Part shown: piece after piece, positions 17,185 to 25,124 of the stretch
Numbering within the stretch: the stretch's first letter is position 1
How the letters are laid out: the number at the start of each line of letters is the position of its first letter
Source of the DNA: Acidobacteriota bacterium
Lineage (GTDB): Bacteria; Acidobacteriota; G020349885
Direction: 5' to 3'
DNA: 46,020 nucleotides
Assembly (NCBI GenBank): GCA_020349885.1
Contig: CP070701.1
Location: 1,779,469 to 1,825,488, forward strand
The notes under the pieces: model-generated
Told to the model about the DNA's origin: nothing
The model's input: the letters and a program-made list of their open reading frames with translations, nothing else
Databases searched by the model: none
Made by a program: the position numbers and the translations under genes

Positions 17185-18087
17185 CTATTCAATCGAGACG
17201 GAAGCAGGCACCACCAAGGTGACCGGCAGACTGGCGCGCGCGGCGGTCTTGGCGCTCACGTTCGTGAACGATAGGGTCGCGTCGCCCGGCGCAAGCGCGC
17301 GGAATTCTATGCGCATCACCGTGCCCGACCCGTTTACGCCCACGGTTTTCGAGAAGCGGGAGACACCCACAATCACAAGCCCCTTGTCCTGCCGGACTTT
17401 CGCTTGGAACGACGCTTGCTCGCCGTCCGAGGACATAAAGCCTCCGTCCTGCACCGTTACACCTTCGAGAAGGGCCGTAGGATAGTTCACGTAGAAACCG
17501 ACGTACCCCAAATCCCGCACGCCCAAGGCAACCACCTCCACTATAAAGCTCTGTCCGGCCGAGACGGTTTCGGGTGCGCCCAGACTGAGTATAAACCCGG
17601 TCCTTGGTTGTTCTTCTTTCTCTTCATCCGAGAGAGGGAGTTTGCTTTTGGACGAGGAAGGCTCGGCCTCGCCCGGTTCTTTTTGGCCCGCGCCCCCCAC
17701 CCCGCCGATGGCGCCTTGCCGGAGACCTCCGGCCGTGGTCTCGGTTCGGGAATCGCGCGTGGAATCGGCCGGAGAACCGTGTGCCGCGTGGCCCGTCCCG
17801 CGCGCCGCGGCGGCTCCCGTCCTTTCGAGCATCTCCATGGGGCCGACGACGAAAACCTCACCGTCGGCGACACCGACCTTCTGGATGCGCGCCTTCTCGA
17901 CGCCGATCTCCCCGCCGACCGCAAGCTCAAAAATCATCCACTCACCCTCTTCGCGCACGTCGGAAATCAAGAGCTCGTGCCCGCTCTCAAAGCGCACGTA
18001 CTGCTTCGCCGCTTTCGCTTCCTCGGCCCATGCGCCGAGCGCCGTCGCCGCAAAAACGAGCAATGCCAAGCCTACCGGTTTTCTCAT
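17185..18087 (-). CDS. Secreted cohesin-domain protein
   Basis: A signal peptide (MRKPVGLALLVFAATALGAW, cleavage near AWA-EE) leads into a small beta-rich N-terminal region (about 25-80), a low-complexity linker rich in Gly/Ala/Ser/Thr/Glu (about 85-155), and a C-terminal cohesin fold (about 162-290) with the pattern SAGQSFIVEVVALGV, VGFYVNYPTALLEGV, GSGTVMRIEFRALAPGDATLSF. Cohesins classically bind dockerins; single cohesin-like domains outside cellulosomes are widespread and their ligands unknown. No dockerin is visible in the window. I start at ATG 18087, with AAAGG just upstream and a clean signal peptide, rather than at the in-frame ATG ten codons earlier. About 160 bases separate it from PBP1A downstream on the same strand. 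Confidence 0.8.
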   Translation of the reverse strand: MRKPVGLALLVFAATALGAWAEEAKAAKQYVRFESGHELLISDVREEGEWMIFELAVGGEIGVEKARIQKVGVADGEVFVVGPMEMLERTGAAAARGTGHAAHGSPADSTRDSRTETTAGGLRQGAIGGVGGAGQKEPGEAEPSSSKSKLPLSDEEKEEQPRTGFILSLGAPETVSAGQSFIVEVVALGVRDLGYVGFYVNYPTALLEGVTVQDGGFMSSDGEQASFQAKVRQDKGLVIVGVSRFSKTVGVNGSGTVMRIEFRALAPGDATLSFTNVSAKTAARASLPVTLVVPASVSIE

Positions 18088-18373
18088 GCCTTTAGGATAC
18101 CGCAAACCGTCCCACATGCCAAGCGGCCTCGCCTTCGTCGCCGCCCCGGAATCCCCCCACCGCCGCCGCCAACACGCGTCGAGAAGCTTTTCTCATAAGA
18201 TTATTACTCCATGTTAGCTTGAATTCACGGATTGCTATCGCATTATATACCTCTGTAAGCAAAAGGCGTGCTTATTTTATTCCGATTTTCCCCTTTCTTT
18301 TTTTCAACGTCTTGTGGTATAGTGTTGGTTCTCTAAAATACGAACCGTTCATCTCAATAAACAGGAGTCTGTC

Positions 18374-18802
18374 ATGCCCGACGTCATCAAGGACGAGGTG
18401 AGAAGAATCGCCAGGCGGGAAATCAACGCAGCCGTCAAGCAACTTAAAAAAGATAACGCGCGACTGAAGAGAAGCAGCGCCGATCTCAAAAGGAGGGTGG
18501 CGCAACTTGAAAAAATTTCCGCCCGCTACAAGGCCACCCTGGCCCGCGTGGGGAAACAATCCCTTCAGGCGGACGAGAAGGCGCTCAGGAAGTTCCGGTT
18601 CCGGAAGGACACGGTCGCAACCCTGAGAAAGCGTCTCGGCGTCACCCAGGCGGAGCTTGCCGTGCTCGTGGGCGTCCACAAGCAGGCCGTGTACAACTGG
18701 GAGCATGGCACCACTCCCAAGGGGACACAGAAAGCCAAGCTTTTGGGGTTGCGCAGGCTTGGGGCGCGGCAGGTCCGGGAAATCCTGGAGGGAATGAAGT
18801 AG
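18374..18802 (+). CDS. XRE-family HTH protein with N-terminal coiled coil
   Basis: A likely DNA-binding regulator of 142 residues. Residues 1-60 are highly charged and heptad-like (EVRRIARREINAAVKQLKKD, LKRRVAQLEKI), predicted to form a coiled coil for dimerisation. Residues about 80-112 are an XRE/Cro-type helix-turn-helix (LRKRLGVTQAELAVLVGVHK, QAVYNWEHG). AGGAG lies six bases before the ATG. The upstream 250 bases are AT-rich with possible -10 words (TATAGT 18318, TAAAAT 18334) but no convincing -35. Downstream, GAGCGG-CCA-CCGCTC can form a small hairpin without a T-run. The target is unknown; a stand-alone regulator is likely. Confidence 0.82.
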   Translation: MPDVIKDEVRRIARREINAAVKQLKKDNARLKRSSADLKRRVAQLEKISARYKATLARVGKQSLQADEKALRKFRFRKDTVATLRKRLGVTQAELAVLVGVHKQAVYNWEHGTTPKGTQKAKLLGLRRLGARQVREILEGMK

Positions 18803-18942
18803 GGGAGGGTTTTCGGAGCGGCCACCGCTCAAGGGCCTGAAAACGAGGGCCCAGGCGAAACGACGCGGGAGACGGGGGAAAAGAGAGAAACTCCGAGTAC
18901 TCAAAAGAGCGCTTTTTGCCGGGGCGGGAGACGTTCCCGCCG

Positions 18943-18971
18943 TTGACACGCGCAGATTTCCTTGCTACGAT
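18943..18971 (+). promoter_or_regulatory. Sigma70-type promoter of the first FG-GAP/ASPIC gene
   Basis: TTGACA (18943-18948), 17-base spacer, TACGAT (18966-18971). It rules out the TTG at 18962 as a start, since that codon lies within the promoter, and supports ATG 19010 after a leader of about 32 bases. Confidence 0.8.
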
Positions 18972-19009
18972 ACAAGCGACTTTTACGGGTGAAAATTGGA
19001 AAAACAACG

Positions 19010-22000
19010 ATGAACAAATCATCCTGCCTCGGGATCGCCGTTGCGCTTTTCTTCTTGCTCATACCCCAAGGCCTGAGCGGGCAAGCGAGTTCGGCGAAAA
19101 CGGTGGACACCGCGGTCCCGGATGACACGCTGCAGGCCGATTTGTTCGAGATGGCGGACTTCGTGATCGAGCAGATCGGCCATCTCGAAACCGAGGAGGA
19201 CGTTGTGTGCTGGTCCAGCTTCTGTAAGCTGGACAACTTCATCGCCCGCAAACCGCACTCCCCGAAAGCGGTGCTCGCCAAAATCCATTATATACAGATC
19301 CTTGCAGACCGGATCTGGGAAAAAGCCTCGCTGGCGGCCGAAGGACGCCACGTCACCCCCGAAGATCTCGCCTTCACCGCCGAGTTCGATTTCGAGGACA
19401 GCCCCGTGTCCATGGGCCCGGGGGCGGCGGAGACGTCTCGGGAAATCGGCTCCAAGGATTTTTCCGACTACCGCACGACGAGCGAGCGCTGGCGGATTCT
19501 CCTTTCGGTGATTCAAGACGCGGCGTGCGGTCTCGGCCTCTACAGGGACCGGCCCGTCCTTTTGAAGCCCCTCACCCGCGAAGCCGCCTTGGAGCTCTCG
19601 GCCGTCGTCTCGTCCCTATCGCTTGAGATGTTGAAGGAGGCCGCTCGAATCGCCTTCGAGGAAAAAATCCTCCTCGTGGACGGCTGGTGCGTCCACGAGG
19701 CCACCAAGAGCATCGAGAAACGGTATGGGCTGGAGGCCCCGCCGACCCCGGAGGGTGTGCCGACAACCGAAAAGAATTGGGTTTATCCCAGCAAGCTGGA
19801 GGACTGGCGCTCGCCGAGTCTCGAGAGTGCGCCGACGGAAAGCGCTCCCTCCGAGGCGCCCTTGGGAGAGAGGGAAAAGGAATTCCTTCACGAGTTGACG
19901 ACGAAGATGATTCACCAGAAAATCCAGTCACTCAAAAAACACAACAAGGGCGCGGTCGAGGAAGACCTGGAGCAATTCATCAACAGCCTCTCGAGCATTC
20001 CCGTAACCTCGGAGGCCATTCGGTACCTGCTCCGAGAGCTTGAAGATTTTTTCATCTCCCTTAATTCCGCCTCGGCCAGCACCATGCTTCACGAGATCGA
20101 AGCCTACGAAAAGCTCAACCGGGCGCTGCCCCATAGTCTGCTCCTGAACGGCGACGTTGTTCTCACGTTCGGCCCGAAGCGCGGCACGCATCGAGAGTTT
20201 TTGGAAGCTCGGCGCGAAGAGGGAAGAGGCAAGAGCAAAAAAGTGACTCCAAGTGACATCACCACCGTGACCCTGATCGAGCGCGATATGGACTCGATGC
20301 GGGACAACGCGATCCACTGGAAAATCATGCAGGACGTATGGCTTGCGGGAAAAGGGAAGCCCCTGACGCCGTTTGCGGCCGAGTTCATCTCCGAGGCCGT
20401 GTCCGTTCTCGCGACGTACTATCTCGTGGAGGCTGAGAAACTGGCCGAGGCCGAGAACAAGACGGCCATCACCGACAAAGAGTTTTCGCGGCTTTCGGAC
20501 TGGAAAGACCGCATCCTGCCGCCGGAAGTTCGTGGAACCTTATGGGACGAGAGACGGGCGTTGGAAAAGGCGGCCTTGCTCAAGGCCCATCGCGGTCCCT
20601 TGTTCAAGGACGTGACGCAGGCTTCCGGAATTGATTTCCTTCACGAATTGAACGCCAAAACCCTGGACATGAGCTTATCGAGGGTAGGCATGCCCAAGTT
20701 TAAAGTCGGCGGCACCGCCGTAGGCGACGTGGACGGCGACGGGCGGCTTGACGTTTATCTGGTCAGCGGAAATGATAACAAGCTCTACAAGAACCTCGGG
20801 GACGGCACGTTCCGGGACGTTACGGAAGAAGCCGGCGCGGGGGACTCGTCCCAAGGCATATACGCCTTGTTCGCCGACGTCGACGGCGACGCCGACCTGG
20901 ACCTTTTTATCGCCAACGCCTTCGGGGTGTCCCGGTTGCTCGAAAACGACGGTGCGGGGCATTTCACCGACATCACGGCGAGGTCGGCCATTACGGCACC
21001 GCCGGTGCCCGGGATGGCCTTCTTCTTCGACTTCGACAAGGACGGCGATCTGGACATGTTCGTGAGCGGTTACGGCCCATGGGACAAAGCCATCAGCCCG
21101 ACCCTCAGCGGTCGAAACGGCTACCCGAACAAGCTTTTCGAGAATCTGGGAGGCGCCCGCTTCGCGGACATCACGGAGAAAGCCGGCCTCGGAGACACGG
21201 GCTGGGGCCAGGCTGCGGCGGCGTTCGATTTTGACCAGGACGGAGACGAGGACATCTACGTGGCCAACGATTTCGGGGCGAATGAGCTCTTCGAGAATCT
21301 CGGGGATGGAACGTTTCGCGACATTTCCAAGAGGACGCTCTCCTACGACCGGGGCCATGGGATGAACGTAAGCTTCGTCGACGTGAACGGGGACGGCTTT
21401 TGGGACGTGTACGTCACGAACATCAGCATGTTTTCGAGAGACATCCGATACCGGTTTCCGCGCGACCAGACGAGCGGGAGCATCACGGACGCCATTCTTT
21501 ACGGGATCCGGTACCTGGAAAGCAACCGCCTGTACGTGAACAAGAAGGGGAAGCTCTTCGTGGAAGAAGCCGATCTATGGTTCGAGCCCGGAACCCGCGG
21601 CTGGTCCTGGCAGGCAGGGTTTTTCGACTACGAGAACGACGGGGATGACGACATGTACCTGGCGAACGGCTGGAAGAGGGGAATGGGGGGCCCGGAAAGG
21701 AACCAGTTCTTTCTAAACCATAATGGATACTATTATCACATGGACACGGGCTCGCCCGAGTCCTTTCCCGGAGATAGCCGAAGCTTCGTGTACTTCGACA
21801 TGGACGACGACGGGGACCTCGACTTGATCGTAAACAATTTTGAAGACAAGGCCAAGGTGTTTCGAAACGAGCAGAAGAGCCGGAACCGCTGGCTGAAGCT
21901 TCGCCTCCGGGGCGGGGCGGACAACCGAAACGGCGTCGGCGCCAAGATTACGGTTCGGGCGGGCGAGCTGGTCATGCGGAAACATGTGACGTGCGGCCTC

Positions 22001-22222
22001 GGCTACCTGTCCCAGGAGCCGGAAATTCTCCACTTCGGCCTCGGGCAAAACGACAGCGTCGACGAGATTCTGGTGGAGTGGCCGAACGGGACGCGCCGGG
22101 CGGTAAGTGACGTCGCGACCAATACGCTCCTGACCATTGAGCAGGAAGGCGGCGAGCCGGCAGCGGCCGCGCCTGCCCCTACGCCGACTAAGCTTGCCGC
22201 AGCCCGTCCTCCAGAACGTTAA
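19010..22222 (+). CDS. Secreted FG-GAP/ASPIC-UnbV (CRTAC1-type) protein, paralogue A
   Basis: A large exported protein of 1070 residues. A signal peptide (MNKSSCLGIAVALFFLLI, ending near LSGQ) is followed by about 550 mostly helical residues of a domain I do not recognise, beginning ADLFEMADFVIEQIGHLETE and VVCWSSFCKLDNF. From about residue 530 there are seven FG-GAP/VCBS blades with calcium-type DxDGDxD loops (GDVDGDGRLDVYLVSG, DFDKDGDLDMFVSG, DFDQDGDEDIYVANDF and others), then an ASPIC/UnbV domain (RWLKLRLRGGADNRNGVGA, LHFGLGQND, VEWPNGTRR) with a Pro/Ala-rich tail. A seven-blade beta-propeller at the cell surface or in the periplasm is expected; function is unknown. It has a full-length paralogue at 31108-34140. 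Its end overlaps the convergent aminotransferase gene by 35 bases. Confidence 0.85.
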   Translation: MNKSSCLGIAVALFFLLIPQGLSGQASSAKTVDTAVPDDTLQADLFEMADFVIEQIGHLETEEDVVCWSSFCKLDNFIARKPHSPKAVLAKIHYIQILADRIWEKASLAAEGRHVTPEDLAFTAEFDFEDSPVSMGPGAAETSREIGSKDFSDYRTTSERWRILLSVIQDAACGLGLYRDRPVLLKPLTREAALELSAVVSSLSLEMLKEAARIAFEEKILLVDGWCVHEATKSIEKRYGLEAPPTPEGVPTTEKNWVYPSKLEDWRSPSLESAPTESAPSEAPLGEREKEFLHELTTKMIHQKIQSLKKHNKGAVEEDLEQFINSLSSIPVTSEAIRYLLRELEDFFISLNSASASTMLHEIEAYEKLNRALPHSLLLNGDVVLTFGPKRGTHREFLEARREEGRGKSKKVTPSDITTVTLIERDMDSMRDNAIHWKIMQDVWLAGKGKPLTPFAAEFISEAVSVLATYYLVEAEKLAEAENKTAITDKEFSRLSDWKDRILPPEVRGTLWDERRALEKAALLKAHRGPLFKDVTQASGIDFLHELNAKTLDMSLSRVGMPKFKVGGTAVGDVDGDGRLDVYLVSGNDNKLYKNLGDGTFRDVTEEAGAGDSSQGIYALFADVDGDADLDLFIANAFGVSRLLENDGAGHFTDITARSAITAPPVPGMAFFFDFDKDGDLDMFVSGYGPWDKAISPTLSGRNGYPNKLFENLGGARFADITEKAGLGDTGWGQAAAAFDFDQDGDEDIYVANDFGANELFENLGDGTFRDISKRTLSYDRGHGMNVSFVDVNGDGFWDVYVTNISMFSRDIRYRFPRDQTSGSITDAILYGIRYLESNRLYVNKKGKLFVEEADLWFEPGTRGWSWQAGFFDYENDGDDDMYLANGWKRGMGGPERNQFFLNHNGYYYHMDTGSPESFPGDSRSFVYFDMDDDGDLDLIVNNFEDKAKVFRNEQKSRNRWLKLRLRGGADNRNGVGAKITVRAGELVMRKHVTCGLGYLSQEPEILHFGLGQNDSVDEILVEWPNGTRRAVSDVATNTLLTIEQEGGEPAAAAPAPTPTKLAAARPPER

Positions 22223-23528
22223 GCCCCTCCTCGAGCTGCTCGGGCTCCATCACGAGCGGAATCAAAAAGCGAATAACGTTTCCGTACGTTCCCGCCGGAA
22301 GAACCACCACGCCGTGCTCGTAGCCGTGGCGGACGAGTCGGCCGGCCGCTTCGCGGTCCGGCTCCTTGCCCGCGCGGCTCTTCACGAACTCCACCGCCTG
22401 CATCGGGCCCATGCCCCGCACGTCCCCGATTCCAGGAAAGCTTTTCTTCCAGGCGCGGAGCCGCTTCTGCAGGATTTTTCCCAGCTCCTTCGAGCGCTTG
22501 AGCAGGGAGCCGTCCTCGAACATGTTCAGAACCTCGAGGGCCGAAGCGCACGCCAGGGGATTGCCGCCGTACGTGCCGCCGAGGGCGGCCGGCTCCACCG
22601 TGTCCATGAGCTCCGTCCGTCCGGTCACCGCGGATAGAGGCATCCCGCCGCCGAGCCCCTTGGCCGAAGTTATGATATCCGGCTCCACGCCCAGCTGCTC
22701 GCACGCGAAGAAGGTTCCCGTCCGCCCGAACCCGGTCTGGATCTCGTCTACGATAAAGACGATGCCGTGCTCGCGGCAGAAAGCCTGAAGTTTCTGGAGA
22801 AATTTCGCGGGAGCGGGGATGAACCCGCCCTCGCCCGCCACCGGCTCGATGATGACGCCCGCCACTTGGTCCGGGGAGATATCGTTGTTCACCATGTCCT
22901 CGAACTGGCGGAAGCATTCCTCCGCCACGAGGTCCGGGTCTCCTCCGTCCTCACCCGTTTGCGGCCAGCGGTAGACGTAAGGGTAGGGCGCGCGGTAGAC
23001 TTCAGGGCAGAACGGGGCGAAGCCATGCTTGTATGGCTTGACCTTGGCCGTCAGGGTCATGGCCATGTAGGTGCGCCCGTGGAAGGCATGCTCGAAGCAG
23101 ATGATCGCGGGGCGGCCCGTCGCGGTTCGGGCAACTTTCACGGCGTTTTCGACGGCCTCCGCACCCGAGTTCGCGAGCATCGTCTGCTTGGGGAAGGAGC
23201 CCGGTGTCAGGGCGCCCAACCGCTCGGCAACTCTTACGTATCCTTCGTAGGGCGTGACCATGAAGCACGGGTGCAGGAACCGGGCCGCCTGCTCCTGGAC
23301 GGCGCGGACGACCCGCTCGGGGGTGTGGCCCACGTTGAGGACGGCGATGCCGGAGGCGAAGTCCAGGAGCTGGTTTCCGTCCACGTCCTCGATCATCACC
23401 CCGTGGGCTTTCGCCATAAAGATGGGCGTGAAATGAAACACGCCGCGCGCAACTTGCTTATTGTTCTCCTCCATCAGGGCCCGGCTTCGGGGCCCCGGCA
23501 ATTCCGTTTTAAGCTTAATCACGCCCAT
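22188..23528 (-). CDS. gabT: Class III aminotransferase, 4-aminobutyrate type (copy 1)
   Basis: A PLP enzyme that moves the omega-amino group of GABA or a similar amine to 2-oxoglutarate, giving succinate semialdehyde and glutamate. Signatures: NSGAEAVENAVKVAR, CFEHAFHGRTYMAMTLT, IVDEIQTGFGRTGTFFACE with the PLP-contacting Asp, and the PLP lysine in TSAKGLGGGMPLSAV near 288. At 446 residues it has the normal length. GGAG lies nine bases before the ATG. It is the last gene of a minus-strand run and follows its own paralogue by 18 bases, which points to a tandem duplication. Substrate could also be 5-aminovalerate or another diamine product. Confidence 0.88.
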   Translation of the reverse strand: MGVIKLKTELPGPRSRALMEENNKQVARGVFHFTPIFMAKAHGVMIEDVDGNQLLDFASGIAVLNVGHTPERVVRAVQEQAARFLHPCFMVTPYEGYVRVAERLGALTPGSFPKQTMLANSGAEAVENAVKVARTATGRPAIICFEHAFHGRTYMAMTLTAKVKPYKHGFAPFCPEVYRAPYPYVYRWPQTGEDGGDPDLVAEECFRQFEDMVNNDISPDQVAGVIIEPVAGEGGFIPAPAKFLQKLQAFCREHGIVFIVDEIQTGFGRTGTFFACEQLGVEPDIITSAKGLGGGMPLSAVTGRTELMDTVEPAALGGTYGGNPLACASALEVLNMFEDGSLLKRSKELGKILQKRLRAWKKSFPGIGDVRGMGPMQAVEFVKSRAGKEPDREAAGRLVRHGYEHGVVVLPAGTYGNVIRFLIPLVMEPEQLEEGLNVLEDGLRQA

Positions 23529-23546
23529 GGGTAAGTGCTCCGCTCG

Positions 23547-24887
23547 CTACGTTTTCAGGGCTTGCAGTGCGGTTTCCAAGACATCGAGGCCCTCCTCTAC
23601 CTGCTCCGGCTCTATCGTCAAGGGCATGAGCATGCGCACGATGCTGTCATACGTCCCCGCTGACAGGATCACCAGGCCGCGTTTATAACAATGGGTGAGG
23701 ATTTTCCAGGCCGCTTCCCAGTCGGGCTCCTTGGTCGCGCGGCTTTTCACGATCTCCATCGCCTGCATGGTGCCGATGCCCTGCACGTTGCCGATGAACT
23801 CGTATTTGTCTTTAAAGGACAGAAGCCGTTTTCGCAGGGGCTCTTCCATTGCCCGCGCACACTTGAGCAGGGAGCCGTCCTCGAACATGTCCAGAACCTC
23901 AAGGGCCGACGCGCACGACAGGGGGTTGCCGGCGTACGTGCCGCCGATGCCTCCCACCCCGACCGCATCCATGATGTCGGCGCGCCCCGTCACCGCAGAG
24001 ATCGGCATCCCGGCGCCGAGTCCCTTGCCCATGGTCACGATGTCCGGCTCGGCGCCCAGCCGCTCGCAGGCGAGAAGGGTTCCCGTCCGCCCGAAGCCCG
24101 TCTGCACCTCGTCGGCGATGAAGACGATGCCGTTCTCGCGGCAGAAGGCCTGAAGTTTCTTCAGAAATTTCACGGGGGCGGGAAGGAACCCGCCTTCGCC
24201 CTGCACCGGCTCGATGATGACGGCCGCCACCTGGCTCGCGTCGATATCGATGGCCACCATGTCCTCGAATTGACGGAAGCATTCCTCCGCCACGAAGTCC
24301 TCCTCCCCACCTTTCTCGCCCGTCCCCGGCCAGCGATAGAGGTAGGGGAAAGGCGCGCGGTAGACGTCCGGGCAGTACGGGCCGAAGCCGACCTTGTAAG
24401 GCAAGGCATGGGACGTAAGGGTCATGGCCATGTGGGGACGCCCGTGATAGGCGTGCTCGAAGCAGACGACGGCGGTCCTGCCGGTGGCGGCGCGGGCGAT
24501 TTTGATCGCGTTCTCGACGGCCTCCGCGCCCGAGTTCACGAGCAGTGTCTTCTTGGGGAAGGGGTCCGGCGTCACGCGGTTCAGGCGCTCGGAGAGACGC
24601 ACGTATCCCTCGTAGGGCGTGACGTTGATGCTCGCGTGCAGGAAGCGGGACGCCTGCTCCTGGACGGCGCGGACGATCCGCTCGGGGGCGTGCCCCACGT
24701 TAGTGACGGCGATGCCCGCGGCGAAGTCTAGGAGCCGGTTTCCGTCCACGTCCTCGAGCTCCGCTCCGTGGGCCTTCACCACGTAAATGTGCGTGTAACT
24801 GGCCACGCCGCGGGGGACGTACTTCTTACGCTCCGCATCAAGCGCCTTGCTGCGGGGACCCGGCAGCTCCGTTTTGAGCTTGATCAT
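23547..24887 (-). CDS. gabT: Class III aminotransferase, 4-aminobutyrate type (copy 2)
   Basis: This is a paralogue of the gene immediately downstream, identical in length (446) and sharing the KLKTELPGPRS opening. It has NSGAEAVENAIKIARAATGR, CFEHAYHGRPHMAMTLT, IADEVQTGFGRTG and the PLP lysine in VTMGKGLGAGMPISAV near 290. Differences around the substrate pocket (HACSINV-like region, PFCP versus PYCP) suggest distinct amine preference, but this is inference. GGAGG precedes the ATG by nine bases. An extended hairpin lies between it and the aldehyde dehydrogenase gene upstream, which may separate or attenuate transcription. Confidence 0.87.
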   Translation of the reverse strand: MIKLKTELPGPRSKALDAERKKYVPRGVASYTHIYVVKAHGAELEDVDGNRLLDFAAGIAVTNVGHAPERIVRAVQEQASRFLHASINVTPYEGYVRLSERLNRVTPDPFPKKTLLVNSGAEAVENAIKIARAATGRTAVVCFEHAYHGRPHMAMTLTSHALPYKVGFGPYCPDVYRAPFPYLYRWPGTGEKGGEEDFVAEECFRQFEDMVAIDIDASQVAAVIIEPVQGEGGFLPAPVKFLKKLQAFCRENGIVFIADEVQTGFGRTGTLLACERLGAEPDIVTMGKGLGAGMPISAVTGRADIMDAVGVGGIGGTYAGNPLSCASALEVLDMFEDGSLLKCARAMEEPLRKRLLSFKDKYEFIGNVQGIGTMQAMEIVKSRATKEPDWEAAWKILTHCYKRGLVILSAGTYDSIVRMLMPLTIEPEQVEEGLDVLETALQALKT

Positions 24888-24934
24888 ACGGGGACGCCTC
24901 CGAAGGAGTTAATAAACCGTGCCCTCGAAGAACA

Positions 24935-24999
24935 CCGCGCCCTTCGTGACGCGTGCTTCCCCCGTTCCCCGGGGATGCTGTGCGTCTCGAAGGGCGCGG
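24935..24999. repeat. Long 18-bp inverted repeat (17/18 match) between ALDH and gabT copy 2
   Basis: CCGCGCCCTTCGTGACGC (24935-24952) pairs with GCGTCTCGAAGGGCGCGG (24982-24999) with one mismatch. The 29-base loop contains its own CCCCGGGG palindrome. No T-run follows on either strand, so it may be an RNA processing or stabilising hairpin, an attenuator, or a dispersed palindromic repeat rather than a plain terminator. Confidence 0.65.
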
Positions 25000-25124
25000 A
25001 TGCTGATCGTCTCATATAGCTAACGGTCTAACAGCCCGTTCTTCTACCTCCTATATGCTCTGGGCGGTCCTAGCTTGGTCCGCTGCAGGCGGGATTCGAC
25101 CATCGGCTTTCACCCGGTTTCGGC

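Noticed and set aside
18820-18860. Intrinsic terminator after the XRE gene
   Set aside because: GAGCGG-CCA-CCGCTC can pair, but no T-run follows, so it is only mentioned with the gene.
18962-19009. TTG at 18962 as the start of the first FG-GAP protein
   Set aside because: The codon lies between the -35 and -10 of a TTGACA-17-TACGAT promoter, and the ATG at 19010 begins a clean signal peptide.
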